Shown here one piece after another: positions 16,873 through 24,865 of a stretch of 64,000 nucleotides of DNA. The position numbers were made by a program, and so were the translations under genes. Location: the NCBI GenBank assembly GCA_963601185.1, contig CAVCEE010000005.1, positions 62,001 to 126,000 of the forward strand, read 5' to 3'. This DNA comes from Limisoma sp963601185 (GTDB taxonomy: Bacteria > Bacteroidota > Bacteroidia > Bacteroidales > Muribaculaceae). Under the pieces are notes generated by a model. It was given only the letters and a program-made list of their open reading frames with translations. It ran no database searches and was not told the DNA's origin. Within the stretch, counting starts at the first letter, position 1. The number at the start of each line of letters is the position of its first letter.

Positions 16873-17166
16873 ATGGCTGAAAGTTTATCGGAAATTTTTG
16901 GACGATTGCTTGCCAAACAGCAAATTCTTCTTGAACGCTATCATGTGTTGGAGGACAAATTGAAGGCGGCCGACGACAAAATCAAGGAATTGGAGTCGGA
17001 AACAATGAAGCAGAAGGTGCGCATCGAAAAACTGGAGATGGACAACGAATATCTGCTGATGGTACGCCAGATTGCTCCTGACAGGGAGACGCTGAAGAAA
17101 GGCCAGGACTTGATAACCAGATTGGTGCGGGATGTCGATAAATGTATCGAGCAACTCAAGGAATAA
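16873..17166 (+). CDS. Small coiled-coil protein of the zapA-rny locus
   Basis: 97 residues, almost entirely heptad-patterned helix (residues 10-65), with a conserved-looking end (ITRLVRDVDKCIEQL). Bacteroidales genomes carry a similar uncharacterised coiled-coil gene beside zapA, and a division-related role comparable to ZapB is a reasonable guess but unproven. As I recall, it more often precedes zapA; here it follows. It has its own -7 element. Confidence 0.7.
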   Translation: MAESLSEIFGRLLAKQQILLERYHVLEDKLKAADDKIKELESETMKQKVRIEKLEMDNEYLLMVRQIAPDRETLKKGQDLITRLVRDVDKCIEQLKE

Positions 17167-17356
17167 TCTATGACAGCCGTAAGGCTATTGATATAAGGAC
17201 ATAAGGAAAAGCGAACCGTTTCTGCATAAAGAGCCAATGGGCTTGTTGTATGTGGCGGGGGAGTGGCTAGAGACGTTGATAGACACCTACCCAAAAGGGA
17301 TAAGAAATACCGCACCAATAGTGTGTGCCTTAGGCACGCGTTGTTGGTGCTTTTTT
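17167..17356 (+). ncRNA. ssrS: Structured intergenic RNA, candidate 6S RNA (SsrS)
   Basis: The 216-base gap between the coiled-coil gene and rny is G-rich and full of potential pairing: AGCC-GTAA-GGCT at 17175-17186, an imperfect arm CATAAAGAGCC with GGGCTTGTTGTATG at 17225-17252, GGG..GTG with CAC..CCC around 17257-17292, and a strong terminator at 17312-17356. Size, position next to zapA and position before rny fit a 6S RNA, which binds housekeeping RNA polymerase. I could not verify the 6S consensus by covariance, so the identity is tentative. The 5' end is uncertain. Confidence 0.45.
17312..17356 (+). terminator. Intrinsic terminator of the structured RNA, before rny
   Basis: GCACCAA (17312-17318) pairs with TTGGTGC (17344-17350), with an inner GTGCC-TTA-GGCAC stem, and is followed by six T. 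It lies 26 bases before the rny ATG, so rny needs read-through or a start site inside or just after the hairpin. Confidence 0.8.
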
Positions 17357-17382
17357 ATATAACTTAACTAACAAAAGACAAA

Positions 17383-18918
17383 ATGATATTGAATGTGATA
17401 ATAGCAGTTGTTGCCCTTGTTGTTGGAGGTGCTGCAGTGCTTGTCGTTACCCGGAAGATGGCCCACACGAGAGCCAAGAATATAATCGAAGAGGCGAAAC
17501 TTGAAGCCGACGTTCTGAAGAAGAACAAACTGCTTGAGGTGAAGGAAACCGAACTCAAGATGAAGGCTGAAGTCGACAAGCAGGCTAACTCGCGTATGCA
17601 AAAAATCCAGGCTGCCGAGGCAAAGGCTAAGCAGCGCGAACTGCAACTCAATCAGATGCAGTCGGAAGTGCAGCGCAAACGCAACGAGAACGATGCAATG
17701 AAGGCTACCATCGACTCGCAGATTGCCGCCATTGAGGTGCGCGAGCAGGAGGTGGACAAGATGCAGAAGAGCGTGCAGGAAACCCTTGAGCACATCTCTG
17801 GTCTTTCGGCAGAAGAGGCTAAGGAAAAACTGGTGGAGTCGCTGAAAGATGAGGCCAAGACAGCCGCCGCTTCCTACATCAACGACATTATGGACGATGC
17901 TAAACTTACAGCCAACAAAGAGGCGAAGCGCATCGTTGTGCAGTCAATCCAGAGAGTGGCAACCGAAACCGCCATCGAAAACTCGGTGACAGTGTTCCAT
18001 ATCGATAGCGACGAAATCAAAGGCCGCATCATCGGCCGCGAGGGTCGCAACATCCGTGCCCTTGAGGCAGCGACTGGCGTGGAAATTATCGTTGATGACA
18101 CCCCTGAGGCAATCGTGCTTTCGGGCTTCGATCCAGTTCGTCGCGAAATCGCACGTCTCGCACTTCACCAGTTGGTGGCTGACGGTCGTATTCACCCGGC
18201 ACGTATCGAGGAAGTTGTGGCAAAGGTGCGCAAGCAAGTTGAGGACGAAATTATCGAAACAGGTAAGCGCACAATCATCGACCTCGGTATCCATGGACTT
18301 AACCCAGAACTTATCCGCCTTGTCGGTAAGATGAAATATCGCTCGAGTTATGGTCAGAACCTGCTCCAGCACTCACGCGAAACTGCCAATCTCTGTGCCA
18401 TTATGGCATCTGAACTTGGCTTGAACCCGAAGAAAGCACGCCGTGCTGGCTTGCTCCACGACATAGGCAAGGTGCCTGACGAGGAGCCGGAGTTGCCACA
18501 CGCAATTCTCGGTATGAAACTCGCTGAGAAATACAAGGAAAAACCGGACATCTGCAACGCCATCGGTGCTCACCACGACGAAGTGGAGCAAACATCGCTC
18601 CTCGCTCCGATTGTGCAAGTGTGCGACGCTATCTCTGGTGCTCGTCCGGGTGCTCGCCGCGAGGTTGTTGAGGCATATATCAAGCGTCTTAACGACCTTG
18701 AGCAGTTGGCTCTCTCTTATCCGGGCGTAATCAAAACCTACGCTATCCAGGCAGGTCGTGAACTCCGAGTGATTGTCGGTGCAGATAAACTCGACGATGC
18801 AGAGACAGAGAAACTTTCAGCCGTTTTGGCACAACGCATACAAGAAGAGTTGACCTATCCGGGACAGGTGAAGATTACCGTAATCCGTGAAACCCGTTCG
18901 GTAAGTTACGCTAAATAG
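17383..18918 (+). CDS. rny: Ribonuclease Y
   Basis: Membrane-anchored endoribonuclease that starts mRNA decay. Domains in order: N-terminal membrane segment (residues 2-22), a long charged coiled coil (about 25-160), a KH RNA-binding domain (near 205-270, with GREGRNIRALE) and an HD domain whose metal-binding motif LLHDIGK lies near residue 355. The 511-residue length is standard. It is followed after 14 bases by a ricT homologue, whose Bacillus counterpart binds and steers RNase Y. RNase G is also encoded 6 kb away, so this organism carries both decay enzymes. Confidence 0.96.
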   Translation: MILNVIIAVVALVVGGAAVLVVTRKMAHTRAKNIIEEAKLEADVLKKNKLLEVKETELKMKAEVDKQANSRMQKIQAAEAKAKQRELQLNQMQSEVQRKRNENDAMKATIDSQIAAIEVREQEVDKMQKSVQETLEHISGLSAEEAKEKLVESLKDEAKTAAASYINDIMDDAKLTANKEAKRIVVQSIQRVATETAIENSVTVFHIDSDEIKGRIIGREGRNIRALEAATGVEIIVDDTPEAIVLSGFDPVRREIARLALHQLVADGRIHPARIEEVVAKVRKQVEDEIIETGKRTIIDLGIHGLNPELIRLVGKMKYRSSYGQNLLQHSRETANLCAIMASELGLNPKKARRAGLLHDIGKVPDEEPELPHAILGMKLAEKYKEKPDICNAIGAHHDEVEQTSLLAPIVQVCDAISGARPGARREVVEAYIKRLNDLEQLALSYPGVIKTYAIQAGRELRVIVGADKLDDAETEKLSAVLAQRIQEELTYPGQVKITVIRETRSVSYAK

Positions 18919-18932
18919 AAGGAGTGCCGGAA

Positions 18933-20384
18933 ATGGATGATTCACAGGATAAAGACCTGGAGAAAAAACGCATTTTCAAGCCTTTGGCAAGTGAGCCGCG
19001 TGGCAAACTGAACTGCTACGACTGGCTCGGTGACGTGCCCGGCGAGAAGAATGTGTTTGATATGGTCGAGGTACAGTTTAAAAACACCCGCAAGGGCTAC
19101 TATCGCAACAGTATGAACCTGCCGTTGAAGATTGGCGATATGGTGGCTGTTGAGGCGAGTCCGGGTCACGACATCGGTCGCGTGTCGCTTGTCGGCAAGT
19201 TGGTGGCTTTGCAGATCAAGAAAGCCAACCTTCGCCCAGATGTAGAGATTAAGCGAGTGTTCCGTAAGGCGAAAGCCTCCGATTTGGAGAAGTTTGAGGC
19301 AGCCAAGGCGCGCGAATATGAGACGATGATTCGCTCGCGCCAGATTGCCAAGGACCTGAACTTGAACATGAAGATTGGCGACGTCGAATACCAAGGCGAC
19401 GGAAATAAGGCCATCTTTTACTATATTGCCGATGAGCGCGTGGACTTCCGCCAACTCATCAAGGTGCTTGCCGACGCATTCCGCGTGAGAATCGAGATGA
19501 AGCAGATTGGCGCGCGTCAGGAAGCCGGCCGCATTGGCGGTATCGGCCCTTGCGGACGACCATTGTGCTGCTCCAGTTGGATGACCAATTTCGTGTCGGT
19601 GGCAACAAGTGCCGCACGCTATCAGGATATCTCGCTCAACCCCCAGAAACTGGCAGGTCAGTGTGCTAAACTGAAATGCTGTCTCAATTATGAGGTTGAT
19701 GCCTATGTGGAGAGTGTCAAACAATTGCCGTCGAAGGAAATACGTCTTGAAACGAAGGACAACACATACTTCTACTTCAAGGCGGACATTTTCAGCCGGA
19801 TGCTGACCTATTCCACCGATAAGAATGTGCCAGCCAACCTTGTCACCATCCCTGCCAAACGGGCGTTTGAGGTTATTGCACTCAATAAGAACGGCGTGAA
19901 GCCCGATAACCTTGACGGCAAAGGCAACGAGGAGAAGGAGCGCAGCGCATTTGGCGACATCCTCGGTCAGGACAGCCTGACACGTTTCGACAAGGCAAAG
20001 AAGAAAAAACGCAGAAAAGGCAACCCTAACCAAGGCGAAGGAAAGGACGGTGCGGAAGGCCGTCAGGAAAACCGTCAGCGAGGCAACGGACGCCGTGGCA
20101 ATGATGCTCCGCGTCAGCAGCAAGGCGGCGAAGGCAAGGACGGCGCAGAAAACCGTGCGGAAAACCGCCTGGACAGCCGTCAGCGTCAAGGAGGCAACAA
20201 TCGTCAGCGCCGTGGCGGCGATAATGGCAACCGTGGTGGCGACAATGGTAGCCGCCGAGGAGGCAATGGCGGTGAGTCGCGTGGCAATCGACCGCCGCGC
20301 CGCGACAACCGCAATGACGGACAACGAGCAAAAGACAATGGGAACAAACCAAAATCATCGGAACCGAAGCCAGGTGGCGAATAA
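18933..20384 (+). CDS. ricT: PSP1/RicT-like protein with Gly/Arg-rich tail
   Basis: Homologue of Bacillus YaaT/RicT, part of the RicA-RicF-RicT complex that binds RNase Y and carries iron-sulfur clusters. The PSP1 core spans about residues 40-330, with the conserved cysteine blocks IGPCGRPLCCSSW (near 206) and CAKLKCCLNYE (near 248). From about residue 355 to 483 the protein becomes a low-complexity Lys, then Gly/Arg/Asn/Gln-rich tail with repeated RGGDNG-type units, likely disordered and RNA-binding. ATG at 18933 is preferred to the GTG at 18924 because AGAAGGAG at 18917-18924 is a rare good Shine-Dalgarno at proper spacing. The tail's coding region overlaps gldH by 47 bases. Confidence 0.9.
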   Translation: MDDSQDKDLEKKRIFKPLASEPRGKLNCYDWLGDVPGEKNVFDMVEVQFKNTRKGYYRNSMNLPLKIGDMVAVEASPGHDIGRVSLVGKLVALQIKKANLRPDVEIKRVFRKAKASDLEKFEAAKAREYETMIRSRQIAKDLNLNMKIGDVEYQGDGNKAIFYYIADERVDFRQLIKVLADAFRVRIEMKQIGARQEAGRIGGIGPCGRPLCCSSWMTNFVSVATSAARYQDISLNPQKLAGQCAKLKCCLNYEVDAYVESVKQLPSKEIRLETKDNTYFYFKADIFSRMLTYSTDKNVPANLVTIPAKRAFEVIALNKNGVKPDNLDGKGNEEKERSAFGDILGQDSLTRFDKAKKKKRRKGNPNQGEGKDGAEGRQENRQRGNGRRGNDAPRQQQGGEGKDGAENRAENRLDSRQRQGGNNRQRRGGDNGNRGGDNGSRRGGNGGESRGNRPPRRDNRNDGQRAKDNGNKPKSSEPKPGGE

Positions 20385-20847
20385 GTTTGCCACAATCCTT
20401 CTGGTGGCTTCTTTCGGCCTGCTGACCACAATGTGTTCGCCGGGCGGAGCGTTCGACAGTGATTTTAAAACAATAGACACCAATGGCTGGTCGAAATCCA
20501 GCCCATTGGTGTTTTTACAACCGGACAGCGTGCGTGGTGTCAAGGTTTACGACATTGCCGTGGACGTTCGCCACGACAACGACTATCCCTACCGCAACCT
20601 GTCGCTGGTGATTGACTATCTGTCGGGCCGCAAGGTGGTGGCTCACGACACTGTCAGCATCGAACTCTGCGACAAATATGGAGACTGGGGCGGCTCGGGC
20701 TTGGGCAAGTATTTCCAGAAGCAACAGATTGTGAAGCGAGGCGTTAGGTTGGGCGACTACGACCGCATTGTGGTGTGGCACAATATGCGGTGCGATAAGG
20801 TTACCAATGTGTCCGACATTGGATTGACCTATTTCAAGGCTGACTGA
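20338..20847 (+). CDS. gldH: Gliding motility lipoprotein GldH
   Basis: 169-residue lipoprotein; the signal peptide ends at LLTTMC near residue 32, a relaxed Bacteroidetes lipobox. The body (ASP-rich, VYDIAVDVRHDNDYPYRNL, and GDWGGSGLGKYF) matches GldH, which is needed for gliding in Flavobacterium but is widely kept in non-gliding Bacteroidetes, where its role is unclear. The start at 20338 was chosen since it yields a short basic stretch and hydrophobic core; the frame stays open upstream only because it shadows the ricT tail. The gene begins inside ricT, suggesting coupled translation. Confidence 0.85.
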   Translation: MGTNQNHRNRSQVANKFATILLVASFGLLTTMCSPGGAFDSDFKTIDTNGWSKSSPLVFLQPDSVRGVKVYDIAVDVRHDNDYPYRNLSLVIDYLSGRKVVAHDTVSIELCDKYGDWGGSGLGKYFQKQQIVKRGVRLGDYDRIVVWHNMRCDKVTNVSDIGLTYFKAD

Positions 20848-20895
20848 CGAATCCACGCTATTGTTATAACTAAGAAAGAAGATATAAAAGCATAT

Positions 20896-21555
20896 ATGTC
20901 AAGCGCAAAAACAGTCAACTGGGCGGAAACCGACGCTTTGGCGTTCGATATGGACGGCACTCTTTGGGATGCCGTCGACTCCTATTGTGAAATTTGGAAT
21001 CGGTGTTTCGTCAGAATCGGATTTCCGCGAGTTGTGACGCGTCAGGAACTGATTGACTGTATGGGATTGAGTCTGCGCGAGATTCTCCGCCGGCTTGTGG
21101 GCGATGACATTCCGTTTTCGCCCGACGATTTCCTTGCCGATGTGGAGGTGGTGGAGGTAAGGCTGATGCCCCAGATGGGTGGACGCCCTTATCCTGGAGT
21201 TGTCGACGGACTGCGGCGCTTGTCGCAAAAATACCGCATCTTCCTGCTGAGCAACTGCGGCGCAATGGGTCTCGAGAATTTTATGGACTTTCTCGGCATC
21301 CGCGAACTGGTGGAAGAGGCTGTGACCTATGGCGCAACGCAGCGTGAAAAGGCGGAAAACCTGCGGATGCTTGCGGAAAAGCATAGGTTGCATCAGTTGG
21401 TCTATGTGGGCGACACCGATGGCGATTGTCTCCAAACTCATCTTGCTGGCATGCCTTTTGTATATGCTTCCTATGGATTCGGCAAATGCACGGATGCCGA
21501 AATGACAGTCGGCTCGTTCGGCGAACTTGTAGAAAAATTTGACAACATAAAATAA
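20896..21555 (+). CDS. HAD-family hydrolase (phosphoglycolate phosphatase-like)
   Basis: 219-residue haloacid dehalogenase-type phosphatase. Motif I with the nucleophile is FDMDGTLWD (near residue 17), motif II is LLSNCG, and motif IV is YVGDTDGD; a helical cap lies between I and II, as in the Gph/PGMB subgroup. Substrate cannot be read from the sequence. It is 6 bases before the M24 peptidase gene, which is 5 bases before cca, so the three likely form one transcript. Confidence 0.88.
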   Translation: MSSAKTVNWAETDALAFDMDGTLWDAVDSYCEIWNRCFVRIGFPRVVTRQELIDCMGLSLREILRRLVGDDIPFSPDDFLADVEVVEVRLMPQMGGRPYPGVVDGLRRLSQKYRIFLLSNCGAMGLENFMDFLGIRELVEEAVTYGATQREKAENLRMLAEKHRLHQLVYVGDTDGDCLQTHLAGMPFVYASYGFGKCTDAEMTVGSFGELVEKFDNIK

Positions 21556-21561
21556 CGGACT

Positions 21562-22737
21562 ATGAATAGAAATATATCTGTTTCGGAATTGAATATGCGC
21601 ATCCGCAAACTTCAGGAAATGATGGCTAAGGCGGGATTCGACGCTATCCTTGTCAGCACTAATGCCAACCTCTACTATCTGTCGGGTGGAGTTTTCAGCG
21701 GCTATGTCTATATCCCAGCAAGCGGCAACTCGATCCAGTTTGTGCGTCGTCCGGTTAACAAGACAGGCGAGGGTATTGTGCATATCCGCAAACCAGAACA
21801 GATTCTTGAATATTTGCAGGCTGAGGGGCTGCCGTTGCCGCAACGCCTTGCTCTGGAACTCGATACAATGTCGTTTTCCGATGCCAAACGGTGTCAGAAG
21901 GCTTTCGGTGTAGATACTGTCGACAATGCTTCTCCGCTGTTGGCTCAGGCACGTTCGGTGAAGTCAGACTTTGAGATTGGCTTGCTCCGCGAGTCGGGCG
22001 TGCGCCACTGCAGTTCTTACCGACGCATCTCAGGACTTTACCACGAGGGGATGACCGACGTGGAGTTGCAGATTGAGATTGAGCGCATCCTGCGCCTTGA
22101 CGGATGTATCGGTCTGTTCCGCATCAACGGTCCTTCAATGGAGATTTTTATGGGCAATATCCTTGCTGGCGACAATGCTGACAATCCGAGTCCTTATGAC
22201 TTTGCTATGGGCGGCGAGGGACTCGATCCGTCGTTGCCTGTGGGCTGCAATGCTTCGATAATCCGTCCTGGCAACACGGTGATGATTGACATGAACGGCA
22301 ATTTCACCGGCTATATGACAGATATGACCCGGTCGTTTTTTGTAGGCACTCTTGACGAGCACGCCGCCAAAGCCCATCAACTCTCAATCGACATCCACAA
22401 CGCTCTCCGCTCGTCCATCAAGCCGGGCGTGGAGGCAAAGGCTGCCTACAACCTTGCCATGGAGATGGTGGAGAAGGAAGGTGAGCAGGACTATTTTATG
22501 GGGCATGCGCAGAAGGCAGGTTTTATCGGTCATGGCGTGGGCATCGAGGTGAACGAGTGGCCAGTGCTGGCTCCGCGCAGCAAGCACGTTTTTGAGAAAG
22601 GCAATGTGATTGCCATCGAACCTAAGTTTGTTATTCCCGGCGTTGGTGCTGTGGGCATCGAAAACACCTATGTTGTTACCGACAACGGTTTGGATTGCCT
22701 TACCCCGATGCCAGAGGAGATTTCGGAACTTTTGTAA
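21562..22737 (+). CDS. M24-family aminopeptidase (Xaa-Pro peptidase-like)
   Basis: 391-residue metallopeptidase with a creatinase-type N-terminal domain (residues 1-150) and a pita-bread catalytic domain. The five metal ligands are visible: Asp in MIDMNG, Asp in MTDMTR, His in GHGVGIE, Glu in IAIEPKF and Glu in GIENTYV. Members remove N-terminal residues next to proline; exact specificity is not predictable here. Cytosolic, no signal peptide. Confidence 0.9.
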   Translation: MNRNISVSELNMRIRKLQEMMAKAGFDAILVSTNANLYYLSGGVFSGYVYIPASGNSIQFVRRPVNKTGEGIVHIRKPEQILEYLQAEGLPLPQRLALELDTMSFSDAKRCQKAFGVDTVDNASPLLAQARSVKSDFEIGLLRESGVRHCSSYRRISGLYHEGMTDVELQIEIERILRLDGCIGLFRINGPSMEIFMGNILAGDNADNPSPYDFAMGGEGLDPSLPVGCNASIIRPGNTVMIDMNGNFTGYMTDMTRSFFVGTLDEHAAKAHQLSIDIHNALRSSIKPGVEAKAAYNLAMEMVEKEGEQDYFMGHAQKAGFIGHGVGIEVNEWPVLAPRSKHVFEKGNVIAIEPKFVIPGVGAVGIENTYVVTDNGLDCLTPMPEEISELL

Positions 22738-22742
22738 TCCTT

Positions 22743-24173
22743 ATGAATCTGAAAGAAAAGATAGACAGAAAGATATTCCACACCGTTGGCGAGGTGGCAG
22801 ACTCCATAGGGCAGCCTTGCTACATTGTCGGCGGCTATGTGCGTGACATATTCCTTAACCGTCCGTCGTCCGACATTGATTTTGTTACCGTGGGTGGCGG
22901 CATCAAACTTGCAGAGGCTTTGGCAAAACGCCTTGGCCCGAAAACATCATTGGCGGTGTACCGCAACTACGGTACTGCGCAACTGCGTTACCACGGTCTG
23001 GAACTGGAGTTTGTGGGCGCACGCAAGGAGTCGTACCACCGCGAGAGCCGTAATCCCATCGTGGAGGACGGCACTCTCGACGACGACCAGAAGCGCCGCG
23101 ACTTCACTGTGAACGCCTTGGCAATTGCCATCAATGCCGACAATTTCGGAGAACTCGTTGACCCGTTCGGCGGACTCGACGATATGGAGAAGCGGATCAT
23201 CCGCACTCCGCTCGACCCAGACGTGACGTTCTCCGACGACCCGTTGCGTATGATGCGTGCCGTGAGGTTTGCAACGCAGTTGGACTTCGAAATTCTGCCG
23301 GAAACGTTTGAGGCCATAACTCGCAACCGCGGGCGCATCTCCATCATCTCGCGCGAGCGTATCGCTGTGGAACTGGAGAAAATCGTGCGCTCGCCGCGTC
23401 CGTCGAAGGGCTTTATGCTCCTCGAACAGTGCGGGCTGCTCGAACTCATCTTCCCGGAGTTGCACGCTTTGAAAGGTGTGGAAACAAAGGACGGCCGCGG
23501 ACACAAGGACAATTTCCTCCACACTATGCAGGTGCTCGACAACGTGGCTGAGAAGTCGGACAAGGAGTGGCTGCGCTGGGCAGCCGTGCTCCACGACATC
23601 GCCAAGCCCGTCACAAAGCAGTATGACCCGCATCTCGGTTGGACATTCTACAACCATAACTTCATCGGCAAGAAGATGATTCCAGGTATATTCAAACGGA
23701 TGAAACTGCCGATGAACGAGAAGATGAAGTATGTGCAGAAACTTGTGGAACTTCACATGCGTCCTATCGCCCTTGTGGAAGATGAGGTGACCGACTCGGC
23801 AGTGCGCCGTCTGCTCTTCGATGCCGGCGACGACATCGAGGATTTGATGATTCTCTGCGAGGCCGATATCACCTCCAAGAATCCCGAGAAGGTGAAACGC
23901 TTCCTCCACAACTATCAGGAAGTGCGCCGCAAACTCGTGGAGATAGAGGAGAAGGACCGCATCCGCAATTTCCAGCCGCCAATCGACGGCGACGAGATTA
24001 TGCGGCTTTTCGGTATGCAGCCTTGTCGAGAGGTGGGCGAAATCAAGGAACAGTTGAAAAATGCCATCCTCGACGGCAAGATTCCCAACGAGCGCGAAGC
24101 GGCTTTCAAGTTGATGCTTGAGGTAGCGGAGGGTATGGGTTTGCACCTTAAAGATGGCGAAAAAGAGGTTTAA
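22743..24173 (+). CDS. cca: CCA-adding tRNA nucleotidyltransferase with HD domain
   Basis: Builds and repairs the 3' CCA end of tRNAs. The polymerase-beta-type head carries GGYVRDIFLNRPSSDIDFVT (residues ~30-49) with the catalytic Asp pair, followed by the RRDFTVNALAI and DPLRMMRAVRFA motifs. The C-terminal part has an HD phosphohydrolase domain (AVLHDIAKP near residue 285), suggesting additional 2',3'-cyclic phosphodiesterase or phosphatase activity. The start at 22743 (MNLKEKIDRK) avoids a long overlap with the peptidase gene that the 22695 start would need. 476 residues. Confidence 0.93.
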   Translation: MNLKEKIDRKIFHTVGEVADSIGQPCYIVGGYVRDIFLNRPSSDIDFVTVGGGIKLAEALAKRLGPKTSLAVYRNYGTAQLRYHGLELEFVGARKESYHRESRNPIVEDGTLDDDQKRRDFTVNALAIAINADNFGELVDPFGGLDDMEKRIIRTPLDPDVTFSDDPLRMMRAVRFATQLDFEILPETFEAITRNRGRISIISRERIAVELEKIVRSPRPSKGFMLLEQCGLLELIFPELHALKGVETKDGRGHKDNFLHTMQVLDNVAEKSDKEWLRWAAVLHDIAKPVTKQYDPHLGWTFYNHNFIGKKMIPGIFKRMKLPMNEKMKYVQKLVELHMRPIALVEDEVTDSAVRRLLFDAGDDIEDLMILCEADITSKNPEKVKRFLHNYQEVRRKLVEIEEKDRIRNFQPPIDGDEIMRLFGMQPCREVGEIKEQLKNAILDGKIPNEREAAFKLMLEVAEGMGLHLKDGEKEV

Positions 24174-24341
24174 ATCCTTATTTTCTACAATTTTAGATAA
24201 AAAACGAGATAAAGGTTACGGTTATTTGAAAAAAAAATGCGATATTTGCATTCGCGTTTGAGAAAACACGGTGCCGTAAGGTGGTTTTCTATTCGTAGAA
24301 GAAAGAATATCAATCAAATAACTAATTAAATATATATAAAA

Positions 24342-24614
24342 ATGACTAAAGCAGATATCGTAAATGAAATTTCGAAATCTACAGGTGTAGAAAAGGCTGC
24401 CGTTCTTGAGACAGTTGAGAAATTCATGGAGGTGGTGAAGGACTCGTTGGCTAACGGCGAAAACGTTTATCTCCGTGGTTTCGGTAGTTTCATCGTAAAG
24501 GTACGCTCTGAAAAGACTGCAAGAAACATTTCCAAAAATACGACAATCATCATTCCGGAGCACAAAATCCCGGCTTTCAAACCGGCAAAAGTGTTTATGG
24601 AAGAGGTTAAATAA
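24342..24614 (+). CDS. HU/IHF-family DNA-binding protein
   Basis: 90-residue nucleoid protein. The N-terminal helices (MTKADIVNEISKSTGVEKAAV), the GFGSF turn and the PEHKIPAFKPAKVF arm-to-end segment are HU/IHF hallmarks. It probably binds and bends DNA as a dimer. The conserved Pro of the intercalating arm tip is not obvious (ARNISKNTTIIIPEHK). The 168-base gap before it is AT-rich with GATATTTG at 24241-24248, one mismatch from a -7 element. Confidence 0.93.
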   Translation: MTKADIVNEISKSTGVEKAAVLETVEKFMEVVKDSLANGENVYLRGFGSFIVKVRSEKTARNISKNTTIIIPEHKIPAFKPAKVFMEEVK

Positions 24615-24648
24615 TAACTAATAGTTTAATCCTTTAATTTATACAACT

Positions 24649-24738
24649 ATGCCAAGCGGAAAGAAAAGAAAAGGCCACAAGATGGCTACTCACAAGCGTA
24701 AAAAAAGACTGAGAAAGAATCGTCATAAGAAGAAATAA
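24649..24738 (+). CDS. 29-residue basic ribosomal-type protein (AURKAIP1/COX24-like, bS22/mS38 type)
   Basis: A tiny ORF of 30 codons between the HU gene and RNase G. The product starts MPSGKKRKGHKMATHK and is two-thirds Lys/Arg/His. Its second half aligns with the actinobacterial bS22 protein and the mitochondrial mS38 (AURKAIP1/COX24) C-terminus, sharing the pattern M-x3-K-x2-K-x-LRK-x-RH. Those bind the small ribosomal subunit near the decoding region. From family knowledge, near-identical peptides sit in the same place in many Bacteroidetes. It is 34 bases after the HU stop and followed by a strong hairpin, so HU and this gene likely share a transcript. Confidence 0.75.
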   Translation: MPSGKKRKGHKMATHKRKKRLRKNRHKKK

Positions 24739-24771
24739 TCTGGAATTTAACCGAATTTCATGGATTTTTAC

Positions 24772-24829
24772 CACAAGAACAAACCTGATTCTCCTTTAGC
24801 GGACTCTTCAGTTTGTTCTTGTGTCTTTT
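24772..24829 (+). terminator. Long hairpin before RNase G, terminator or attenuator
   Basis: A perfect 13-bp stem (CACAAGAACAAAC at 24772-24784 with 24811-24823) with a 26-base loop is followed by TCTTTTT. It closes the HU transcript, but no TAnnTTTG is visible in the 36 bases left before the rng ATG, so it may also act as a read-through control in the rng leader. Confidence 0.7.
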
Positions 24830-24865
24830 TAAGACTATTCTAAGTATTGACTTTAAAATCGAACA

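Noticed and set aside
20030..20300. Repeated GGCGGC-type units considered as a DNA repeat
   Set aside because: They encode the Gly/Arg-rich tail of RicT in frame.
18942..20324. 460-codon minus-strand frame opposite ricT
   Set aside because: Hydrophobic Ala/Val/Thr-rich shadow of the Gly/Arg tract; not protein-like.
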